Of a stretch of DNA of 64,000 bases, positions 44,608 through 53,813 are shown piece after piece. Source of the stretch: an uncultured Chitinophagaceae bacterium (GTDB lineage Bacteria; Bacteroidota; Bacteroidia; Chitinophagales; Chitinophagaceae). The stretch is from positions 62,001 to 126,000 of the forward strand of contig CALCII010000010.1 in NCBI GenBank assembly GCA_937907395.1, written 5' to 3'. A model generated the notes under the pieces. The model worked only from the letters and a program-made list of their open reading frames with translations, was not told the origin of the DNA and ran no database searches. Within the stretch, counting starts at the first letter, position 1; each line of letters begins with the position of its first letter. A program made the position numbers and the translations under genes.

Positions 44608-44640
44608 AAAAAGCACGAACAACCTGTTCGTGCTTTTTTT
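44605..44640. terminator. Bidirectional intrinsic terminator between miaA and the outer-membrane gene
   Basis: AAAGCACGAAC / GTTCGTGCTTT is a perfect stem with a 5-base loop, flanked by A residues on the left and T residues on the right. It can therefore stop transcription of both convergent genes. Confidence 0.92.
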
Positions 44641-44655
44641 ATTCTTTACTGTGAA

Positions 44656-46257
44656 TCAGAATTTAAATCCGATCGTTGCAACAATTTGTCCGTTTGTAAA
44701 ATTATTTTTTGCCAATGGCGATGGTCGGTCTTCATCCGGTAATTGTGTAAGGAAGTAGGGTACATGTGCGCCTCTGCCAATTGTATGCGTATAGGTGAGA
44801 TCAACAAATACTCCTTTATCCCTGTAGCCCAAACCAAAGCTGGGGATCATGCTATACGTTTTCACTCCTTCATAAAAAGATTTTTTCAGCGGACTACCAA
44901 TATATTGAAAGCCGCCACGTACCATCAGCGTTTTGAATTTCAATTCACCACCAATACGTGCATTCAATGCCATTTTGTAAATGTCATCGATATTCCTGTT
45001 CACACTTTTAAAATAATCAATCTCATTCTGTGATGGTTGCTCTTCATTGCTGCTGTAAGAAAAAGCTTTGTAATTCACCAATTCCAGGTCGCCGGTGATA
45101 AAAGCCTTTTGCTTCGTTACATCCTTGATTTCACGAAATACATAAGCAAGGCTCACGGCAAAACGCCAGGGAGTTGCCAACTGATAATTGTAGCTGTAAT
45201 CTTCACCGCCTGTTATATCATGCGTGTTTAATGTGAACTCAGATGGCTTACTGTTGTTGCCTGAAATTCTGCGTGCAAAATTTTCTACGTTGGCTGTAAG
45301 GGAAGAGTAGGTTTTGTCTGTAAGTGAATAAACAGTGGGTGTATGAAAAGTGAGTCCGATTCTGAAATACTCAACCGGCTTAAAAATCACTCCTAATCTT
45401 GCATTAATTCCCACGCCACTTGTAGTAAACCGCTCTGTATAATGGAGACTGGCAAAATCATTATCTGTATTGCCTGTTGCATCTTCTTCAATCACTGTTG
45501 TGTTTTTCCGGTAGTTAACAATGGGTAGTCCAAACGAAATACCATACAGGATTTTTTCATTTTGATTGAGTGCTAATCCAAATGCAGGTTCATAAATGCC
45601 ACCTCTTGTTTGGTAAGCAAATTGTTGATTCAGCAAATTCATTCCGCTTCGGGGTTGCGCATTGGAACGGTAACCAACAATATTTCCATTGGAAAGGATT
45701 GTATCAACCAGGTAATTTTCTACAGCAAGGCTGGCACCATCCGGAAAGTTGTTTAAGGCGTTTTCGAAATCATCCACACGATTGTCAACCAATTGATCAA
45801 CCCATTTTTCAGAAAAAGAAGTATATCCGTTTTTACCACTGTATCTGAAGTCAGAATTAAAATTGGCTGTTTGGTTGATCACAAGGCTGATGGTTGTATT
45901 TTTTATACTGCTGCTGCTGAAACGGTTGCCCCAGCTAAGAATCACACCATTGGCACCCAAACCAAATGCATTTCGCTTTTCTTTAAATGCACTATCAGCA
46001 TATTTCATGTTTGTACGGTTCAGCAGAAATCCGGGAGTAAATACCCATTCATTTGTTTTATACTGTGCTAATCCGGCCGGATTTATATAAGTGGAACTGA
46101 TATCGCCACCCAGCGATACATTGGATCCGCCAATAGCCTGTATCCTGGCAGAACCGTTGGGATTATAAGTTGAAAAGGGCAGCGCATCTAATGCACTTTG
46201 AGCAAAGCTTACAGATACCAGGAGCATAGCTATGCCTGATAGAAAGATTTTTTTCAT
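44656..46257 (-). CDS. FadL/OmpP1-type outer-membrane beta-barrel protein
   Basis: This 533-residue protein has a signal peptide (MKKIFLSGIAMLLVSVSFAQS) and the characteristic start of OmpP1/FadL-related barrels: GSARIQAIGGSNVSLGGDISSTYINPAGLA. Repeated amphipathic strands and a C-terminal aromatic (IGFKF) are typical of outer-membrane barrels. The family includes transporters of hydrophobic compounds, and the opening also resembles PorV-like proteins, so transport of lipids or aromatics is a guess. It lies 33 bp downstream of the lipoprotein gene on the same strand, so the two may be co-transcribed. Confidence 0.8.
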   Translation of the reverse strand: MKKIFLSGIAMLLVSVSFAQSALDALPFSTYNPNGSARIQAIGGSNVSLGGDISSTYINPAGLAQYKTNEWVFTPGFLLNRTNMKYADSAFKEKRNAFGLGANGVILSWGNRFSSSSIKNTTISLVINQTANFNSDFRYSGKNGYTSFSEKWVDQLVDNRVDDFENALNNFPDGASLAVENYLVDTILSNGNIVGYRSNAQPRSGMNLLNQQFAYQTRGGIYEPAFGLALNQNEKILYGISFGLPIVNYRKNTTVIEEDATGNTDNDFASLHYTERFTTSGVGINARLGVIFKPVEYFRIGLTFHTPTVYSLTDKTYSSLTANVENFARRISGNNSKPSEFTLNTHDITGGEDYSYNYQLATPWRFAVSLAYVFREIKDVTKQKAFITGDLELVNYKAFSYSSNEEQPSQNEIDYFKSVNRNIDDIYKMALNARIGGELKFKTLMVRGGFQYIGSPLKKSFYEGVKTYSMIPSFGLGYRDKGVFVDLTYTHTIGRGAHVPYFLTQLPDEDRPSPLAKNNFTNGQIVATIGFKF

Positions 46258-46290
46258 GATTTTCTGTTTGGAGGGGTTAATATCTCAGCA

Positions 46291-47058
46291 TTAATTCCTG
46301 CGTCCACTTGAGCTGCTTTTGCTGCTGCCGGAACTACTACTGCTACTGCTACTGCTTCCTCCGCTGAATGTACGTCCGCTGCCGGAATTGCTGCTTCCAC
46401 TACTGAAAGTGCGGCCGGAGCCACCATTATTTCCGCCATTGTAAGTGCGGTTGCCGGAATTGCTGCTACCAGAAAAGAAACGGGAACGACCGGAGTTTGA
46501 ACCGGTGCTGAAATTACGGCCGTCACCAGATGAACCATAACCTGTTCCGAATTTGCCTCCCGATGTTTTAGGTATTGAAGTTACAGAAGATACTGCAGGG
46601 GTGTACCTGATACCGGTACTGTTGGAGCGGGTACTGCCTCCAATAATAATTACATTATGTGAACCGGGGATGCAGATTAACGGATTTCCCCAGTTATAGC
46701 CATGCGTGTAGTAATTGGTATTGTACCAATAACTGTTTGAATTGTTCCATGAATTCCAGCCCCAGGTATTGTATGGATTGTTCCATGTGTTCCATCCCCA
46801 GCTGTTATAACGGGGAGTACCCCAAACCAGGTCAAAATCATCATAATTCCTGAATCTTGAATCACGTATTTGCTGACGAAGACGCTGGTCTTCGAGATTC
46901 TGCCTGTTGTCTTCATCCCTGTCAACCTGAACATAGGATTCACGTTCACGAAGAGGGGAATAATATACGTCATCGGGTGTTTGTCCGGTGCGATAGGTGG
47001 AAGCACAGGAACTCAATCCTGCTGCAACTATTGAAACGAGTAAAATTCTAGCAATCAT
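46291..47058 (-). CDS. Predicted lipoprotein with Asn/Trp- and Gly/Ser-rich low-complexity regions
   Basis: This 255-residue protein has a lipoprotein signal with lipobox LSSC (Cys18). The N-terminal third is charged and helical, followed by an Asn/Trp/Tyr-rich section (repeated WGWNTWNN-type units, residues ~85-125) and a long Ser/Gly/Asn-rich tail (residues ~170-250) ending in SSSSGRRN. I recognise no family function. Similar low-complexity lipoproteins are common in Bacteroidota. It is likely anchored in the outer membrane and may be in one operon with the barrel gene after it. Confidence 0.75.
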   Translation of the reverse strand: MIARILLVSIVAAGLSSCASTYRTGQTPDDVYYSPLRERESYVQVDRDEDNRQNLEDQRLRQQIRDSRFRNYDDFDLVWGTPRYNSWGWNTWNNPYNTWGWNSWNNSNSYWYNTNYYTHGYNWGNPLICIPGSHNVIIIGGSTRSNSTGIRYTPAVSSVTSIPKTSGGKFGTGYGSSGDGRNFSTGSNSGRSRFFSGSSNSGNRTYNGGNNGGSGRTFSSGSSNSGSGRTFSGGSSSSSSSSSGSSKSSSSGRRN

Positions 47059-47210
47059 GGCGTTTTGAATTTGAGGTTTCTAGATGTGAAGTTACTACTT
47101 TTGCAACTTCCTGACAGTTTCACATTTATTATCACAAACAACAAGCCATAAGTAGGTTTTAAGTGTGCGGAAGCTGTTAAATTAATTCTAAAAACAAACA
47201 GAGCAATCGA

Positions 47211-48689
47211 ATGGCGAAGGAAATCACATCAAGAGCACAGGACTATTCACAATGGTACAATGATCTCGTTTTGAAAGGAGGATTAGCTGATTATTCAGCT
47301 GTAAGAGGATGTATGGTAATCAAACCGTATGGCTTTGCTTTATGGGAGAATATGAGAGATGTGCTGGATAAGATGTTTAAAGACACCGGACATCAAAACG
47401 CTTATTTCCCTCTCTTTGTTCCGAAAAGCCTGTTTGAAGCAGAAGAAAAAAATGCCGAAGGTTTTGCAAAAGAATGTGCGGTTGTAACCCATTATCGTTT
47501 AAAAACAGATCCCAATAATAAAGGAAAATTGATTGTTGATCCCGAAGCCAGGCTGGAGGAAGAACTGGTGGTTCGTCCTACGAGTGAAGCTATCATCTGG
47601 AACACTTACAAGGATTGGATTCAGAGTTATCGTGATTTACCGATCCTGGTGAATCAATGGGCGAATGTGGTTCGCTGGGAAATGCGTACACGTTTATTCC
47701 TTCGTACGGCTGAGTTTTTATGGCAGGAAGGGCATACCGCACACTCAACAATGGAAGAAGCAGTTGAAGAAACCAGAAAGATGCTGGATGTATATGCCAC
47801 CTTTGCTGAAGAATATATGGCGCTGCCGGTGATACGGGGTGTTAAGAGTGAAAGCGAACGTTTCGCTGGTGCAGTTGATACCTATTGTATTGAAGCGTTG
47901 ATGCAGGATGGAAAAGCATTACAGGCAGGTACATCGCATTTCCTTGGACAAAATTTTGCCAAAGCATTTGAAGTGAAATTCCTCAATAAAGAAAATAAAC
48001 AGGAATATGTGTGGGCCACCAGCTGGGGTGTGAGTACACGTTTGATTGGTGCATTGGTGATGGCGCATAGTGATGATGACGGTTTGATATTACCTCCACG
48101 CATTGCTCCTTTGCAGGTAGTGATTGTACCTATTTATAAGGGTGATGAACAAAAAGCAGCGATAACTGAAAAAGTGAATGCCATCATCAGCGGACTAAAA
48201 GCGAAAGGAATTTCTGTGAAATATGATGATAACGATAATGCACGTCCCGGATGGAAGTTCAATGAATACGAAATGAAAGGTGTGCCGGTTCGTTTGGCAA
48301 TCGGAGCCAGGGATCTTGAAAACAATGTGATTGAAGTGGCAAGAAGAGATACAAAAGAAAAAAACACAGTTGCATTAGATACGGTGGTGGATGTTGTGGA
48401 TCAATTGCTGAAAGATATCCAGGTTGCTATGTTTGAAAAAGCAAAAGCTTATAGGGATGCTCATATTACACCAGTTAACAGCTGGGATGAATTTGTAAAA
48501 GTGCTGAATGAAAAAGGAGGATTTGTGGCTGCACACTGGGATGGCACTCCCGAAACAGAAACCGCAATTAAAGAACAAACAAAAGCAACCATCCGTTGTA
48601 TTCCTTTTGATCAACCGGAAGAAGCCGGCACTTGTATATTGTCGGGCAAACCGTCAAAAGGACGTGTTTTATTTGCTCAGGCATATTAA
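47211..48689 (+). CDS. proS: Prolyl-tRNA synthetase (archaeal/eukaryote-like type 3)
   Basis: ProS charges tRNA-Pro with proline. The 492-residue protein is the short type without the bacterial editing insertion. It begins with KEITSRAQDYSQWYNDLVLKG-like sequence and carries class II synthetase motifs: VRPTSEAIIWNTYKDWIQSYRDLPILVNQWANVVRWE (motif 2 region) and the RFAGAVDTYCIEALMQDGKALQAGTSHFLGQNF section. An anticodon-binding domain (PLQVVIVPIYKG) and a C-terminal Cys-containing domain follow (RCIPF...GTCILSG, ending in AY). This form is standard in Bacteroidota. Confidence 0.97.
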   Translation: MAKEITSRAQDYSQWYNDLVLKGGLADYSAVRGCMVIKPYGFALWENMRDVLDKMFKDTGHQNAYFPLFVPKSLFEAEEKNAEGFAKECAVVTHYRLKTDPNNKGKLIVDPEARLEEELVVRPTSEAIIWNTYKDWIQSYRDLPILVNQWANVVRWEMRTRLFLRTAEFLWQEGHTAHSTMEEAVEETRKMLDVYATFAEEYMALPVIRGVKSESERFAGAVDTYCIEALMQDGKALQAGTSHFLGQNFAKAFEVKFLNKENKQEYVWATSWGVSTRLIGALVMAHSDDDGLILPPRIAPLQVVIVPIYKGDEQKAAITEKVNAIISGLKAKGISVKYDDNDNARPGWKFNEYEMKGVPVRLAIGARDLENNVIEVARRDTKEKNTVALDTVVDVVDQLLKDIQVAMFEKAKAYRDAHITPVNSWDEFVKVLNEKGGFVAAHWDGTPETETAIKEQTKATIRCIPFDQPEEAGTCILSGKPSKGRVLFAQAY

Positions 48690-48707
48690 AAAAGAATTCA
48701 TTTTTAT

Positions 48708-48740
48708 AAAGCCATCTCTTTTACAGAGGTGGCTTTTTTA
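48708..48740 (+). terminator. Intrinsic terminator after proS
   Basis: AGCCATCTCT pairs with AGAGGTGGCT (one G-T pair) and is followed by six T residues. Confidence 0.85.
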
Positions 48741-48767
48741 TTGATTCATCATCAATTGATCAAACCT

Positions 48768-48775
48768 TACCTTTG
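48768..48775 (+). promoter_or_regulatory. TAnnTTTG -7 box of truB
   Basis: TACCTTTG ends six bases before the truB ATG at 48782, implying a very short 5' leader. A TTG at 48741-48743 is 24 bases upstream, a little longer than usual. Confidence 0.45.
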
Positions 48776-48781
48776 CGGCGA

Positions 48782-49486
48782 ATGAAACAGGAAGAGCAAA
48801 ACATATTTACAGAAGGGCAAGTGCTGTTAGTAGATAAACCACTGGAATGGACTTCACATGATGTGGTGGCCAAAGTGAGAAGCACCATCCGCATTAAAAA
48901 AGTGGGGCATGCCGGAACATTGGATCCGCTGGCAACCGGGTTACTCATTTTATGTACCGGTAAGTTTACCAAGAAGATTAATGAGTATATGGCCAAAGAA
49001 AAAGAATACACAGGCACGTTTACCATTGGTGCAGTAACGCCAACCTATGACCTGGAAAGTGAACCTGAACAACAGAAAGATTTTTCGGCAATCAGTCCGG
49101 AAAAAATTCACCAGACTACAGAACAGTTTAAAGGAATCATTCAACAAATTCCACCCATTCATTCAGCCATTAAAAAAGATGGCAAGCCTGTATATCTTCT
49201 TGCAAGAAAGGGCAAGGATGTGGTGTTGGAACCACGTACCATTGAGATAAGGGAATTTGAAATCACGCATATTGAATTGCCTGTTGTTACTTTCAGGGTT
49301 GTATGCACAACGGGGACGTATATACGAAGCCTGGCACATGATTTCGGACAAGCATTAGGTTGTGGTGCCTATCTGAGTAGTTTGTGCCGCACACGTATAG
49401 GAGAATTCACTCTGGAACAAGCACGAAGCCTGAATGATACTCTCAGTTGGATTAAGGAACAAAAGGAACTTAGAACGGATAATTAA
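48782..49486 (+). CDS. truB: tRNA pseudouridine(55) synthase
   Basis: TruB converts U55 in the T-loop of most tRNAs to pseudouridine. The 234-residue protein has LLVDKPLEWTSHDVVAKVR, then VGHAGTLDPLATGLLILCTGKFTK with the catalytic Asp in the GTLDPLATG motif, and later YTGTFTIGAVTPTYDLESE and CTTGTYIRSLAHDFG. It is close to the short Bacteroidota form without a full PUA domain. The ATG at 48782 is preferred over the TTG at 48773, which lies in the promoter box. The 3' end overlaps tamL by 17 bp in a convergent arrangement. Confidence 0.96.
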   Translation: MKQEEQNIFTEGQVLLVDKPLEWTSHDVVAKVRSTIRIKKVGHAGTLDPLATGLLILCTGKFTKKINEYMAKEKEYTGTFTIGAVTPTYDLESEPEQQKDFSAISPEKIHQTTEQFKGIIQQIPPIHSAIKKDGKPVYLLARKGKDVVLEPRTIEIREFEITHIELPVVTFRVVCTTGTYIRSLAHDFGQALGCGAYLSSLCRTRIGEFTLEQARSLNDTLSWIKEQKELRTDN

Positions 49487-51914
49487 TACCCAGCGAAAAG
49501 TTGAAGTTTTCATATCTCCACTGACGATCAATTTCCCTGTTACGAACAAGATTAGCCAAACTGAATTTCGGCAGCCTCCATCCGTTATTTTCATTGGAGA
49601 AGGGGAGTGCAGGATTTTTTACTCGGAACCCGAAATCAAACCTCAATAAGAAGAGCCCGATAAAGTCAATTCGCAAACCGGTGCCGGCACTTACACCCAG
49701 ATCACGATAGAAGTTTTTAAATGTAAATACAACCGTGTCGTTTCCAATATTACTCTTATTTCGCATGTTCCAGACATTGCCGATATCTGTAAACAATGCA
49801 CCTCTTAATACAAGTGTGTTAGGCCAGATTGTTGCAATATTATACCGGTATTCAACATTGGCTTCAAACATCATATCGCCACTTCTGCTAAAGAATTGAT
49901 TTCTTCCGCTTCTTTGTTCCATGGGGCTGGCACCGGGTCCAATACTCCTTAATGGCCATGCACGCATGCTGTTTGGTCCGCCGCCTGTAAATTGTTTAAA
50001 GAATGGCATGTTTGTACTGTCATCGTCATACAAATATCCGGCTCCGGCAATAGCACGGAATACCCATGCCGATTTCAGATGATTGATCTGGTGTTTGAAT
50101 TCCACTTCTGCTTTTACATATTCAAACAACTCTTTATCAAAGATGGGAGCCACTCTTTTCAGCCTGCCGAATATGGCTCCTGATTCTTCAACTCCAAAAC
50201 GGAATGAACTGATATGATTCGGTCGTTTCTTAGAAATAATTTGCGGTTTGGAATAGTTAAACACTGTTCCAATGACTAAGCCCGGTGTAAATGAATAACG
50301 CAGAAAGGGAGTTGTATCCAATTGTTGTTTAAAGGAATTCGAAATATTATAAAGACGAACATATTCAACGTTCAATGGCTGAAATGTTATTAACTCGTTC
50401 TTGCGGTTGCGAATCTGCCAACCAAACGTGGAGCCTACATTGGTAAGACTGAACAATCCGTTTCCATTTACATTTCTGTTGATGGAAGAAATAGTATTTG
50501 TAATAAATGTTTTCTTTGCTGGCATACGTGTGGCCCAGCGTTTCTTTAAGAACAACAGCTTAGGTAAGGTGAAACTGTTGCTGTAGGTTAGTTCGGTTGC
50601 CTGTAGCCCTTTATTGAATAAGCCAACACCGGCTTCAATACCACCTCTTATGGTGTTGGTGGATTGAATTCCCTGGCGGTCAAAATTGCGGTTGCGCAAG
50701 CCAAGGTTTAAACCCAGTCCAATAAGATTGCCTGCTGTACCGGCGCTCACTGTTTGTACCTGGTTGAAAACACTTTCCAGATCTGCTGTGAAGGAATATT
50801 TTTTTGCAGGGATTAATAAGAAATTGAAGTCAATCTTTGGGGTGTCCAATGGAGACTTTACCCCGGTTCTGTTTTCTTTTGGTTCCACTTTGATAAACTG
50901 CCAGGTTCCCAATCCATTTAGTTCATCCAATGTTCGGTTTAAATCATTCAGTTTGTAAACTCTACCCGGCCTTATGAAAATATGTGAAGACAGATAAGCC
51001 GGACGGAACATATCAGAACGGCTGTGGATGGTGAGTCCACGTCTCATTTCCTTTTTGTATTTCGTGGTATCGTTGGCATCACCTGCATAATCAGGAAATA
51101 CATTTACAGTGCCTATTTTAAAAACCTGTAAACTGGTAGTATCAATCTTTTCAATTGGTTTGGTTCTGATAAAAACATTGATCAACGGATGTTCTCTTCT
51201 TTTTTGTGCTTCCTGCAATATCTGGATACGTTCAAACGGATCCAGTAAAGGGTTTAACAACGGTACATAAACAGTATCCACGTCCACATATAACTGTTCT
51301 CTTGAAATTTTATAATAGCCATTGTTGCGGTAAAGTTCGATCAGGCGGTCAATTTCCGACAGAATCGTTTCTTCTTTGAAAGGCATCCCTTTTCTAATGG
51401 TACTGTTGTTTCTGTTCTGATCGGTTATTTTTTGAAGAGATGTGTCGCTTATGAAATAATTGATGGAATCTATTCTGAAAACAGGCCCGGTATTAATGGT
51501 AAAATGAGTGGTGGTGCGGTACTGTGTTTCTTTGTTTCGTCCAGTTTGTACAGTGTCTATTTTATAGGTGAAGGAAGCTTTTCCATTATAAAAACCTACT
51601 GTTTTGAGATAGATATCCATATTGTTGGCACTTTGTATGGCGGCCAACGTATCAAATTGCGGAGGATTATTGAGTTGTTTAAAGAAGACAAACCGTTCTT
51701 TCACGATGGTTTGCATACTATCGGCCAGTTGTGTTGTAAGCCGGCTTTTCAAAATGGATAGTTCTTCACCTTTCAATTCGGTGTTAACAACATCAATTTT
51801 ATTTTGATACACAAATGGAGTTTCTTTGGGATAATTTTTTACACCACAGGAATACAGGAAGAGTATGCCGGTTAGCAATAAAAAAAAGTTGAATGTTTTC
51901 CTGTTTAACCACAT
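49470..51914 (-). CDS. TamL-type BamA/TamA family outer-membrane lipoprotein
   Basis: This 814-residue protein has a lipoprotein signal (lipobox ending FLYSC, Cys23), a region of POTRA-like domains (about residues 30-390) and a C-terminal surface-antigen/BamA-type beta-barrel ending in an aromatic strand (LGINYPF). The combination of a lipid anchor with a TamA-like barrel is the TamL form known from Bacteroidota, thought to insert or assemble outer-membrane or surface proteins with TamB. The barrel motif region near GGGPNSMRAWPLRSIGPG is characteristic. Its start is only 11 bp from the divergent methyltransferase gene. Confidence 0.88.
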   Translation of the reverse strand: MWLNRKTFNFFLLLTGILFLYSCGVKNYPKETPFVYQNKIDVVNTELKGEELSILKSRLTTQLADSMQTIVKERFVFFKQLNNPPQFDTLAAIQSANNMDIYLKTVGFYNGKASFTYKIDTVQTGRNKETQYRTTTHFTINTGPVFRIDSINYFISDTSLQKITDQNRNNSTIRKGMPFKEETILSEIDRLIELYRNNGYYKISREQLYVDVDTVYVPLLNPLLDPFERIQILQEAQKRREHPLINVFIRTKPIEKIDTTSLQVFKIGTVNVFPDYAGDANDTTKYKKEMRRGLTIHSRSDMFRPAYLSSHIFIRPGRVYKLNDLNRTLDELNGLGTWQFIKVEPKENRTGVKSPLDTPKIDFNFLLIPAKKYSFTADLESVFNQVQTVSAGTAGNLIGLGLNLGLRNRNFDRQGIQSTNTIRGGIEAGVGLFNKGLQATELTYSNSFTLPKLLFLKKRWATRMPAKKTFITNTISSINRNVNGNGLFSLTNVGSTFGWQIRNRKNELITFQPLNVEYVRLYNISNSFKQQLDTTPFLRYSFTPGLVIGTVFNYSKPQIISKKRPNHISSFRFGVEESGAIFGRLKRVAPIFDKELFEYVKAEVEFKHQINHLKSAWVFRAIAGAGYLYDDDSTNMPFFKQFTGGGPNSMRAWPLRSIGPGASPMEQRSGRNQFFSRSGDMMFEANVEYRYNIATIWPNTLVLRGALFTDIGNVWNMRNKSNIGNDTVVFTFKNFYRDLGVSAGTGLRIDFIGLFLLRFDFGFRVKNPALPFSNENNGWRLPKFSLANLVRNREIDRQWRYENFNFSLGINYPF

Positions 51915-51925
51915 AAATCAGAACG

Positions 51926-52672
51926 ATGCTCAGTAAAAATGAAATCAAATATATTCAAAGTTTAGGCCATAAAAAAAGTCGTGATGCCGAAGGGGTGTTT
52001 ATTGCGGAAGGGGCGAAGATTGCGACTGAGTTTATCCAAACTTTACCCGGGGCAATTGTTCGGTTATACGCAACCGCAGGGTTTGCTGAAAAAGCCCGGC
52101 AAAAGGTGAAACCGGAACTTGTGACTGAAGTAACAGAAGCAGAACTGGAACGTATTTCCCAACTGCAAACACCTAACCAGGTTCTTATTATAGCCCGGCA
52201 ATTTCCCGATGCTGAGCTGAATGAAATTACCAACGAATGGATACTGGCATTGGATACCATCCAGGATCCCGGCAATATGGGAACGATTATCCGTATTGCA
52301 GATTGGTTCGGAATCCGGAAAATTGCCCTTTCTGAAGGGTGTGCCGATATCTATAATCCCAAAGTGGTTCAGGCAAGTATGGGAAGTATTTTAAGAATAC
52401 GGGTGAAAGAAGTGGACTTGCCCGGCTATTTATCCAGTGTTCAGGTACCGGTTCTTGCAGCTGCACTGGGAGGCACAGATGTATCTGATTACGTCTTTCC
52501 GGAAGCAGGAATTCTGGTTATCGGGAATGAGGGGAAAGGTATTTCAGCTGAAGTAATGAAACATGTAACGCAACAAATTTCAATCCCATCTTTTGGTGCT
52601 GCAGAATCACTCAATGCGGCAGTAGCTACAGGAATTCTGCTATGGGAATTGAAGCGTAGAGATAAGCGTTAA
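51926..52672 (+). CDS. TrmH/SpoU family RNA 2'-O-methyltransferase
   Basis: This 248-residue protein has an N-terminal substrate-binding part (KYIQSLGHKKSRDAEGVFIAEGAK) and a SPOUT catalytic domain. The three family motifs are ALDTIQDPGNMGTIIRIADWFGI, the VIGNEGKGIS loop and IPSFGAAESLNAAVATGILLWE, forming the knotted SAM-binding site. It methylates a ribose 2'-OH in rRNA or tRNA; the target is not clear from sequence. The stop codon overlaps the convergent SDR gene by 4 bp. Confidence 0.93.
   Translation: MLSKNEIKYIQSLGHKKSRDAEGVFIAEGAKIATEFIQTLPGAIVRLYATAGFAEKARQKVKPELVTEVTEAELERISQLQTPNQVLIIARQFPDAELNEITNEWILALDTIQDPGNMGTIIRIADWFGIRKIALSEGCADIYNPKVVQASMGSILRIRVKEVDLPGYLSSVQVPVLAAALGGTDVSDYVFPEAGILVIGNEGKGISAEVMKHVTQQISIPSFGAAESLNAAVATGILLWELKRRDKR
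51946..51953 (-). promoter_or_regulatory. TAnnTTTG -7 box for tamL inside the methyltransferase gene
   Basis: On the minus strand TATATTTG lies 31 bases upstream of the tamL ATG, within the opposite-strand coding sequence. The 11-bp intergenic gap leaves no other room for a tamL promoter. Confidence 0.45.
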
Positions 52673-53295
52673 ATCTGACTGATGCCAACTCTGGCTCGCA
52701 CATATTCTCTTTTTTCCAGCTCATTCAACATAAACTGAGCCAAGTCGCCTGCATTGATTTTATATTGATTAGGTTCCGGCGGATAGTTTTTTCTGGTGAT
52801 ATAAGCACCAGTTGGGGCTTCGTCAATGATATTGGGACTGCAAACAAATGTCCAGTCCAAACCTGATTCGTTTAAATACTCGTAAGCTTTACGGTGTTCA
52901 TTGCCAACGGGAATAAATTCTGCGGGATAGGAGGGCGCATCAATAAGCAATGTTCCGTCTTCTGCATTCAGGATTCCCAAACCACCCAAGGCAATAATCC
53001 GTTTCAGTCCTGCTTTTTTCATTTGTGTAATGATATTCTTAATGCCTAATGACCTTGCTTTATCGGTACCATCAAAAGCACCACCAATGGCACTCAGCAC
53101 AGCATCACTTTCTTTAATTGACTCATAAACCGCTGCTTCATCAAACAGTGCACCTTTGAACAGTTCCAGGTTTTCATGCTCTTCCATGTCAAACACATTC
53201 CTTCCAAAAGCAACCACTTTGTATCCTTTCCACAGAGCCAGTTTTACAATTTGTTTGCCTACCTGGCCTGTTGCGCCAAAAACTGTGATTTTCAT
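52669..53295 (-). CDS. NAD(P)-binding SDR-type protein (NmrA-like)
   Basis: This 208-residue protein has an N-terminal Rossmann motif (MKITVFGATGQVGKQIVKLAL, GxxGxxG) and later an AIGGAFDG segment, RIIALGGLGILN and GLDWTFVCSPNIIDEAPTG, all typical of small atypical SDR proteins that bind NAD(P)H, such as those related to flavin reductase or NmrA. The substrate is unknown. The in-frame ATG at 53304 would add MTN, but the internal ATG at 53295 gives the canonical start just before the Rossmann strand. Confidence 0.82.
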   Translation of the reverse strand: MKITVFGATGQVGKQIVKLALWKGYKVVAFGRNVFDMEEHENLELFKGALFDEAAVYESIKESDAVLSAIGGAFDGTDKARSLGIKNIITQMKKAGLKRIIALGGLGILNAEDGTLLIDAPSYPAEFIPVGNEHRKAYEYLNESGLDWTFVCSPNIIDEAPTGAYITRKNYPPEPNQYKINAGDLAQFMLNELEKREYVRARVGISQI

Positions 53296-53372
53296 GTTTG
53301 TCAATTTCTTTAAAGTTAATGGATTCCAATAAGAAGAATGTTAAAGTAGCTTCCCGAAGCAACTTGTAGCAT

Positions 53373-53380
53373 TAAATTTG
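53373..53380 (+). promoter_or_regulatory. TAnnTTTG -7 box before the small secreted protein gene
   Basis: TAAATTTG lies 13 bases before the ATG at 53394. No well-spaced TTG was seen. Confidence 0.4.
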
Positions 53381-53393
53381 ATTCTTTAGTCAC

Positions 53394-53813
53394 ATGCGGC
53401 TTGTTTTAACATCATTCTTAATCCTTGTATGCTCTGTTTTAAGGGCACAGAAAGTGGATTCTCTTTATTTTAATTTATATACCGATAGTCTTAAAAAAGG
53501 CTCCTGGAATTATATCAATGTGGAAGGGAAACTCAGCAATGGACGCATTGTACCTCTTACCAACCAGCAAATTCATATAAAGTCCAATTTTGGAAAAATG
53601 GAAGGAAACAGTTTATGGATTGATTGGGATTTTAAAGCCGATTCCGTTTGGGTGGAAGTTGAGTTGAAAGAAAATCCTTCTGCTAAAAAGAAGATCTGTC
53701 TGCATGTAAAAAAACACGACCTGCAAATGAATGCTCCAGTGCAGGACACAAGTTTACAACAGTTGAATCAACGCCTTCAACAGAAATCCAAAAAGAAACG
53801 TTCGGGGAACTGA
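53394..53813 (+). CDS. Small secreted hypothetical protein
   Basis: This 139-residue protein has a clear signal peptide (MRLVLTSFLILVCSVLRAQ) and a mature domain of about 120 residues. The first ~90 mature residues look like one beta-sandwich: SWNYINVEGKLSNGRIVPLTNQQ, then WIDWDFKADSVWVEVELKENP. The tail is Gln/Lys-rich and ends KSKKKRSGN. I recognise no family. The stop codon directly abuts the convergent transaldolase gene. Confidence 0.7.
   Translation: MRLVLTSFLILVCSVLRAQKVDSLYFNLYTDSLKKGSWNYINVEGKLSNGRIVPLTNQQIHIKSNFGKMEGNSLWIDWDFKADSVWVEVELKENPSAKKKICLHVKKHDLQMNAPVQDTSLQQLNQRLQQKSKKKRSGN

Noticed and set aside
46254..46538. 94-codon Ala/Val-rich frame on the minus strand
   Set aside because: It is an out-of-frame reading of the Gly/Ser-repeat end of the lipoprotein gene, explaining its low-complexity composition.
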